A stretch of DNA of 64,000 nt from Actinopolymorpha pittospori (GTDB taxonomy: Bacteria > Actinomycetota > Actinomycetes > Propionibacteriales > Actinopolymorphaceae): contig NZ_JADBEM010000001.1 in NCBI RefSeq assembly GCF_014873875.1, positions 10,106,001-10,170,000 on the forward strand. The letters run 5' to 3'. The notes under the pieces are model-generated. The model saw only the letters and a program-made list of their open reading frames with translations. It did not search any database and was not told the origin of the DNA. Shown piece by piece: positions 60,050 to 64,000 of the stretch. A program made the position numbers and the translations under genes. The stretch's first letter is position 1, and each line of letters opens with the position of its first letter.

Positions 60050-61177
60050 TCACCCAATGGGCCGCCCGGATCCCCGGGACCCCCCGGACAACGGCAGCTC
60101 CCAGAACATCACCGTCCCACTGGATCCGCCCGACCGCACCGAGCACTCACCACCCAGACGTCGTGCCCTGGACCGCAACTGCGCGAGGGCGCCTTCGATC
60201 GGCTGCCGCTCGTCCACCTCACCGTCGTCCCTCACGGTGAGCGCGATCCGGTCGTCTGTCACGCGCACGATCACCTCGGCCTTGGTCACGTTGCGGTGAC
60301 TGGCGGCGTGGCTGAGCGCCTCGCGGACAGCGCGGACGAGTTCCTGCTGGGGTAGCGGACCGAGGTTTCGGTCGACGGCCCCCTCGACGACGAAGCGGGG
60401 CGTGAATCCGAACGTGGCCGCCGCGACGTCCAACTCGTCGAGGACCTTGTCGCTTGCCGACTGTTGTTGCCCGCTGGTGTCGGGGTGCAGGGCGAAGATC
60501 GCGGACCGGATCTGCTGGGTCGCATCGTCGAGTCCGTCGATGGCGTGACCCATCAGGTGTTGCGCTTCGTGAGGCTGGACGAGACCAGCGATCCCGTGCA
60601 GGTGCGTCCCGATAGCGAAGAGTCGGTCGATCACGGTGGTGCTGAGTTCCTTGGCGATCCGGTCCCGATCCTCCACCACCATGAGACGGGCCTGCACCTG
60701 CTGGATGGTCAGCGCCGCCTGACCGGCGAACATCTCCATCATCGGCACCTCGTTGGCGGCGACATCCTCATGCGGCGAACCGCGCCGCCAACCGACCACG
60801 AGAACCCCGAGCACCCTGCCTGCCGCGCGGAGCGGGAGATACATGCCCAGCCCGAGCACCGACATCGCCTCGGCCACCTCCGGAGGCGGGTTGTAACCCT
60901 CCTCCTCGGTGATGTTGCGGCTGACCACGGGAACACCCGTCGCGACGACCTTGGCGGTCAGTCCCTGCTTGGGCGAAAGCCGTCCGGAAACGTGGTCGAC
61001 GCCGAGCGTGCCGGCGATCGCCTCGAAGAAACCGGTGCCTTCCGGATAGGCGGGATTGGACAGCCCAATCGCGACATAGTCCGCGCCCGACACGTCGACC
61101 AGCCGCTTTGCCACCATCCGCAGCGCATCGCTGCGTTGGGTGTCGGTGTCGGACAGCAGCAGCCGAGAAATGTCCAA
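60050..61177 (-). CDS. GAF-domain histidine kinase-like protein lacking phospho-acceptor His (pseudokinase)
   Basis: 375 residues from a TTG at 61177; an in-frame stretch of about 20 codons upstream (EYRREQWLQAA) suggests the true start is a little earlier with a rare codon. GAF domain at residues 15-165. The HisKA_3 helix reads RDRIAKELSTTVIDRLF; the usual DLHDxV His is Ser179. In the ATPase domain the N-box is EALSHAASH (usual EALxNAxKH, Asn replaced by His). The G1 box is DDGEVD (usual DDGxG). So autophosphorylation is doubtful. Convergent with AAC(2'), 11 bp apart; no response regulator near. Confidence 0.88.
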   Translation of the reverse strand: MDISRLLLSDTDTQRSDALRMVAKRLVDVSGADYVAIGLSNPAYPEGTGFFEAIAGTLGVDHVSGRLSPKQGLTAKVVATGVPVVSRNITEEEGYNPPPEVAEAMSVLGLGMYLPLRAAGRVLGVLVVGWRRGSPHEDVAANEVPMMEMFAGQAALTIQQVQARLMVVEDRDRIAKELSTTVIDRLFAIGTHLHGIAGLVQPHEAQHLMGHAIDGLDDATQQIRSAIFALHPDTSGQQQSASDKVLDELDVAAATFGFTPRFVVEGAVDRNLGPLPQQELVRAVREALSHAASHRNVTKAEVIVRVTDDRIALTVRDDGEVDERQPIEGALAQLRSRARRLGGECSVRSGGSSGTVMFWELPLSGGSRGSGRPIG

Positions 61178-61670
61178 CGCCGCCTGGAGCCATTGCTCGC
61201 GGCGGTATTCGGCACTGTAGGCGTCTACGATGGCGATGGTCCTTTTGTCACTGACGGGCCAGTTCGAAATCGGTCACGAAATGTGGGTCGAATGCCGTTC
61301 TGCAGCCGCTTCTTTCCCCATCAAACTGGGCAGGTGCGGACAGTTTGTGCGGACTGAATCGCGCTCTCGCGGGAACCCGACGGTCCGCCTCTCACAGCGA
61401 TAGGACATTCACGGTATCAGCGCCCACGAACCACCGCTAATACCGTCTGTCGCCGTGGACCGGAGGCCGACGGACAACGTGATGCATCACGGATCCAGCG
61501 GCCGGACGCTCCGGTGGGAGTGTCGCCTCACGCGACGGCGGGTACCTCAAGGAGGAGCAGGCAGCCGAGGCGCACCCGTGACGAGAGCGATCAGGTCGAT
61601 CAAGTGCAGTGCCACTGGCTCCGGCGCTGAGGCGGCCGCCGAAGGGTGTGGGACCGACGGGAGCCGACCG
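61178..61670. other. 493-bp divergent intergenic region
   Basis: Separates the pseudokinase (leftward) from the dehydrogenase operon (rightward); should hold the promoters of both. It contains the 12-bp inverted repeat at 61411-61446 (annotated separately). A GTG at 61578 could extend the small-subunit gene upstream but the segment lacks homology. No other gene seen. Confidence 0.5.
61411..61446. promoter_or_regulatory. 12-bp inverted repeat upstream of the dehydrogenase operon
   Basis: ACGGTATCAGCG (61411-61422) and CGCTAATACCGT (61435-61446) are complementary at 11 of 12 positions, separated by 12 bp. It could be an operator dyad or an RNA hairpin, 225 bp before the first gene. Which strand it serves is uncertain. 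Confidence 0.5.
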
Positions 61671-62177
61671 ATGGACGCGCAGATCACCCTGCGGATCGAC
61701 GGGGACGAGCGATCACTCACGGTCGACACCCGCACGACCCTGCTGGACGCGATGCGGGACCGCCTGGGTGTGAACTCCCCGAAGAAGGGCTGTGACCACG
61801 GTCAGTGCGGCGCCTGCACGGTCCTTCTCGACGGACGGCGTGCCCTCACCTGCCTGGCGTTGGCGGTGGCGTACGACGGCGCGGAGATCACCACCGCGCA
61901 CGGCCTGGCGGACGACGAGATCCTCCATCCGATCCAGCAGGCCTTCATCGACTACGACGGATTCCAGTGCGGATACTGCACGCCCGGGCAGATCTGTTCG
62001 GCAGTCGGGATGCTGGACGAGCTCAGAGCGGGCCACCCGAGCCACGTCACCGCCAGCCTCACCTCCCTCGCCCAGCTCACCGACGAGGAGATCCGGGAGC
62101 GGATGAGCGGGAACCTGTGCCGGTGCGGCGCGTACGCCAACATCGTCGCGGCGATCCGGGAAGGGGTGGTCGCGTGA
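61671..62177 (+). CDS. xanthine/aldehyde dehydrogenase 2Fe-2S subunit
   Basis: 168-residue electron-transfer subunit. The N-terminal plant-type 2Fe-2S site is GCDHGQCGACTVLLDGRRALTC; the second is QCGYCTPGQICSAVGML and the C-terminal SGNLCRCGAYANI. These eight Cys mark the small subunit of the molybdenum hydroxylase family (YagT/XdhC type). ATG 61671 with GGGAG at 61659-61663. Its stop overlaps the GTG of the FAD subunit gene by 4 bases (GTGA). No Tat signal, unlike E. coli YagT/PaoA, so the enzyme is cytoplasmic. Confidence 0.95.
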   Translation: MDAQITLRIDGDERSLTVDTRTTLLDAMRDRLGVNSPKKGCDHGQCGACTVLLDGRRALTCLALAVAYDGAEITTAHGLADDEILHPIQQAFIDYDGFQCGYCTPGQICSAVGMLDELRAGHPSHVTASLTSLAQLTDEEIRERMSGNLCRCGAYANIVAAIREGVVA

Positions 62178-63166
62178 ACCCGTTCGACTACCTGCGGGCG
62201 GAGGACGCCGCGAGTGCGGTCGCCACGGTCGCGGGACGCCCCGGCGCCGCCTACCTCGGCGGGGGTACGAACCTCGTCGACCACATGAAGCTCGGGGTGG
62301 CGACTCCGGACCTGCTCGTGGACGTCACACGGCTGCCCTTCAACCAGGTCGAGGTACTGCCCAGCGGGGCCGTCCGGATCGGCGCGACCGTACGCAACAG
62401 CGACCTCGCGGCGGACCCGATCATCCGCGCGAGGTATCCGGCGCTGTCGCGCGCCCTGCTCGCCGGCGCGTCCGGCCAGTTGCGCAATCTCGCGACCACC
62501 GGCGGCAACCTGCTCCAGCGCACACGGTGCGTCTACTTCCAGAACCTCACCACACCGTGCAACAAGCGCGAGCCTGGCTCGGGCTGCTCCGCGATCGAGG
62601 GGTACAGCCGCTATCACGCGATCCTCGGCGCCTCGAACCAGTGCGTCGCCGTGCATCCGTCCGACATGGCGGTCGCGCTGGTCGCCCTGGACGCGAGCGT
62701 GGTGGTGCTGGGGGCGGCGGGCGAACGCCGGATCCCGGTCGTGGACTTCCACCGGCTGCCCCACGACCAGCCCGAACGGGACACCGTGCTCACCCACGGG
62801 GACCTGATCACGGCCGTCGAGGTACCAGAGCTTCCAGAAGGGACCCGTTCGACGTACTGGAAGGTGCGTGACCGCGCGTCGTACGCCTTCGCCCTGGTGT
62901 CGGTCGCGGCGGCGGTTCACCTCGACGACGGCATCGTCCGCGACGTCCGGCTCGCGCTCGGCGGCGTGGCGCACAAACCCTGGCGTGCCGGCCGCGCTGA
63001 GCAGGTGCTGCGGGGAGGCCCGGCGACGGAGGAGAACTTCCAGCGCGCCGCCGACGCCGAACTGGCCGACGCGCGTCCCCTCGCCGGGAACCGCTTCAAG
63101 GTGCCCATGGCCCGCAACACCCTCGTCGCGGTACTGCGCGAACTCGCGCTGGGACAGGGGCGGTGA
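62174..63166 (+). CDS. xanthine/aldehyde dehydrogenase FAD-binding subunit
   Basis: 330 residues from GTG 62174. FAD motifs: YLGGGTNLVDHMKLG (about residue 27) and TTGGNLLQRTRCVYF (about residue 105). The stretch CVYFQNLTTPCNKREPGSGCSAIEGYSR contains Cys residues that bind an extra 4Fe-4S cluster in the PaoB/YagS subgroup. C-terminal CO-dehydrogenase-flavoprotein-like domain follows. It passes electrons from the molybdenum site to an acceptor. Coupled by 4-base overlaps to both neighbours. Suggests an aldehyde oxidoreductase like PaoABC rather than a purine dehydrogenase. Confidence 0.94.
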   Translation: MNPFDYLRAEDAASAVATVAGRPGAAYLGGGTNLVDHMKLGVATPDLLVDVTRLPFNQVEVLPSGAVRIGATVRNSDLAADPIIRARYPALSRALLAGASGQLRNLATTGGNLLQRTRCVYFQNLTTPCNKREPGSGCSAIEGYSRYHAILGASNQCVAVHPSDMAVALVALDASVVVLGAAGERRIPVVDFHRLPHDQPERDTVLTHGDLITAVEVPELPEGTRSTYWKVRDRASYAFALVSVAAAVHLDDGIVRDVRLALGGVAHKPWRAGRAEQVLRGGPATEENFQRAADAELADARPLAGNRFKVPMARNTLVAVLRELALGQGR

Positions 63167-64000
63167 GCTCTCCGCTCAACATCCACGCCATCGGCCTGGC
63201 GTTGCCCCGGCTCGACGGTCCCGCCAAGGTGACCGGGGCCGCGCCCTACGCCTACGAACACGTCGTGGAGCACCCGGCGTACCTGTTTCCCGTCCAGGCG
63301 AGCATCGCGCGCGGCCGGGTGGTGGCGATCGACACGAGCGCCGCGGCGGCGGTCCCGGGCGTCCTCGACGTGATGACCCACGAGAACGCTCCGCGGCTGG
63401 CCTCCGATGGTGACCTGGAGCTGTGGGTCCTGCAGAGCGACCAGGTGTTCTACCGCGGCCAGTTCGTCGCCGCCGTGACCGCCGAGAGCCCCGAGACAGC
63501 CCGTCACGCCGCCGGCCTGGTCCGGGTGGACTACGCACAGGAACGGCACGACGTCGTACTGAACGCCGACAGCGACGAGCTGTACGTCCCCGGCATGCTC
63601 ACCGTCGGGGAACCCACCGACAGCGACGACGGCGACCTCGACGCCGGACTCGCCGCGGCGGAGATCGTGGTCGACCAGACGTACACGACCCCCATGGAGC
63701 ACAACAATCCGATGGAGCCGCACGCCGTCATCGCGGCCTGGCACGGCACCGGCGAGGACGCCCGGCTCACGATCTACTGCGGGTCCCAGGGTGTCTCCTG
63801 GATGCAGGCCGAGCTGGCCACGATGTTCGGGCTCGAGCCGAGCCGGATTCGGATGGTCTCGCCGTACGTCGGTGGCGGCTTCGGCTCCAAGGCGTTCGTC
63901 CACCCGGACACTGTTCTCGCGGCGCTGGCCGCGCAGCGCAGCGGCGGCCGACCGGTGAAGCTCGCGTTGACCCGGCAGCAGATGTTCGCGATCGTCGGCT
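63163..64000 (+). CDS. xanthine/aldehyde dehydrogenase molybdenum subunit, 3'-truncated by window edge
   Basis: GTG 63163 starts the large subunit; 279 codons are present of about 700-750 expected. N-terminal LPRLDGPAKVTGAAPYAYE and the first-half motif QVFYRGQFVAAVTAESPETA are family typical. SPYVGGGFGSKAFVHP near residue 232 contacts the molybdenum cofactor, and MEPHAVIAAW follows the substrate region. The catalytic Glu (GxG.E near residue 690) lies outside the window. The YagR/PaoC subgroup is favoured by the extended FAD-subunit Cys set. Confidence 0.93.
   Translation, partial: MSSPLNIHAIGLALPRLDGPAKVTGAAPYAYEHVVEHPAYLFPVQASIARGRVVAIDTSAAAAVPGVLDVMTHENAPRLASDGDLELWVLQSDQVFYRGQFVAAVTAESPETARHAAGLVRVDYAQERHDVVLNADSDELYVPGMLTVGEPTDSDDGDLDAGLAAAEIVVDQTYTTPMEHNNPMEPHAVIAAWHGTGEDARLTIYCGSQGVSWMQAELATMFGLEPSRIRMVSPYVGGGFGSKAFVHPDTVLAALAAQRSGGRPVKLALTRQQMFAIVG

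Overview
The window is GC-rich DNA with many GTG starts and strong GGAGG-type ribosome binding sites. Its gene families (DUF1707/LiaF-like, DUF3224, AAC(2')-I, ECF41, SnoaL-fused sigma factors, DHA2 exporters, AlkZ-like winged-helix glycosylase) point to an actinomycete. The genus cannot be fixed from the sequence alone. I see no phage, integrase, transposase or CRISPR array. It reads as a chromosomal segment of mostly housekeeping and accessory metabolic genes, with a central selenocysteine island.

Layout. 0-8 kb: menB (cut by the window edge), a secreted hypothetical, a fused SecDF, a short-chain dehydrogenase, an aldose-1-epimerase-like gene and a second sliding-clamp (DnaN) paralogue. 8-16 kb: TetR/DHA2 exporter pair, PP2C-like phosphatase, NUDIX, a methyltransferase, a TPP-decarboxylase remnant, a DUF1707 protein, an APH-like kinase and a coiled-coil membrane protein. 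16-24 kb: membrane-anchored methyltransferase, large catalase, type II NADH dehydrogenase, a FUSC membrane protein and an SDR.

24.2-35.6 kb: the selenocysteine island. selD is on the minus strand; selC (tRNA-Sec), selA, selB and a three-subunit formate dehydrogenase are on the plus strand. The catalytic subunit has an in-frame UGA followed at once by a textbook bacterial SECIS hairpin, so the machinery and its client are encoded together.

35.6-48 kb: uridine-kinase-like protein, secreted GH43-like protein, trpD behind a complete transcription attenuator with Trp-Trp leader peptide, an aquaporin with a repeat tail, a methyltransferase-P450 pair, a HIT protein with Tyr at the catalytic His position, an AlkZ-like glycosylase, an ECF41 sigma factor with its AhpD-like partner, a second SnoaL-fused sigma factor and a STAS protein.

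48-55.5 kb: a stretch where several genes are frame-disrupted (DoxX-like, GNAT, phoD with three shifts, a 5'-truncated CehA-like remnant with an internal TGA). This is either local decay or poor consensus quality. 55.5-64 kb: L,D-transpeptidase lipoprotein, zinc-ribbon protein, RimJ-like acetyltransferase, arylamine N-acetyltransferase, an AAC(2')-I aminoglycoside acetyltransferase, a GAF histidine-kinase-like protein lacking its phospho-acceptor His, and a three-gene xanthine/aldehyde dehydrogenase operon running off the end.

All functional statements are read from motifs by eye; no database search or folding calculation was run.
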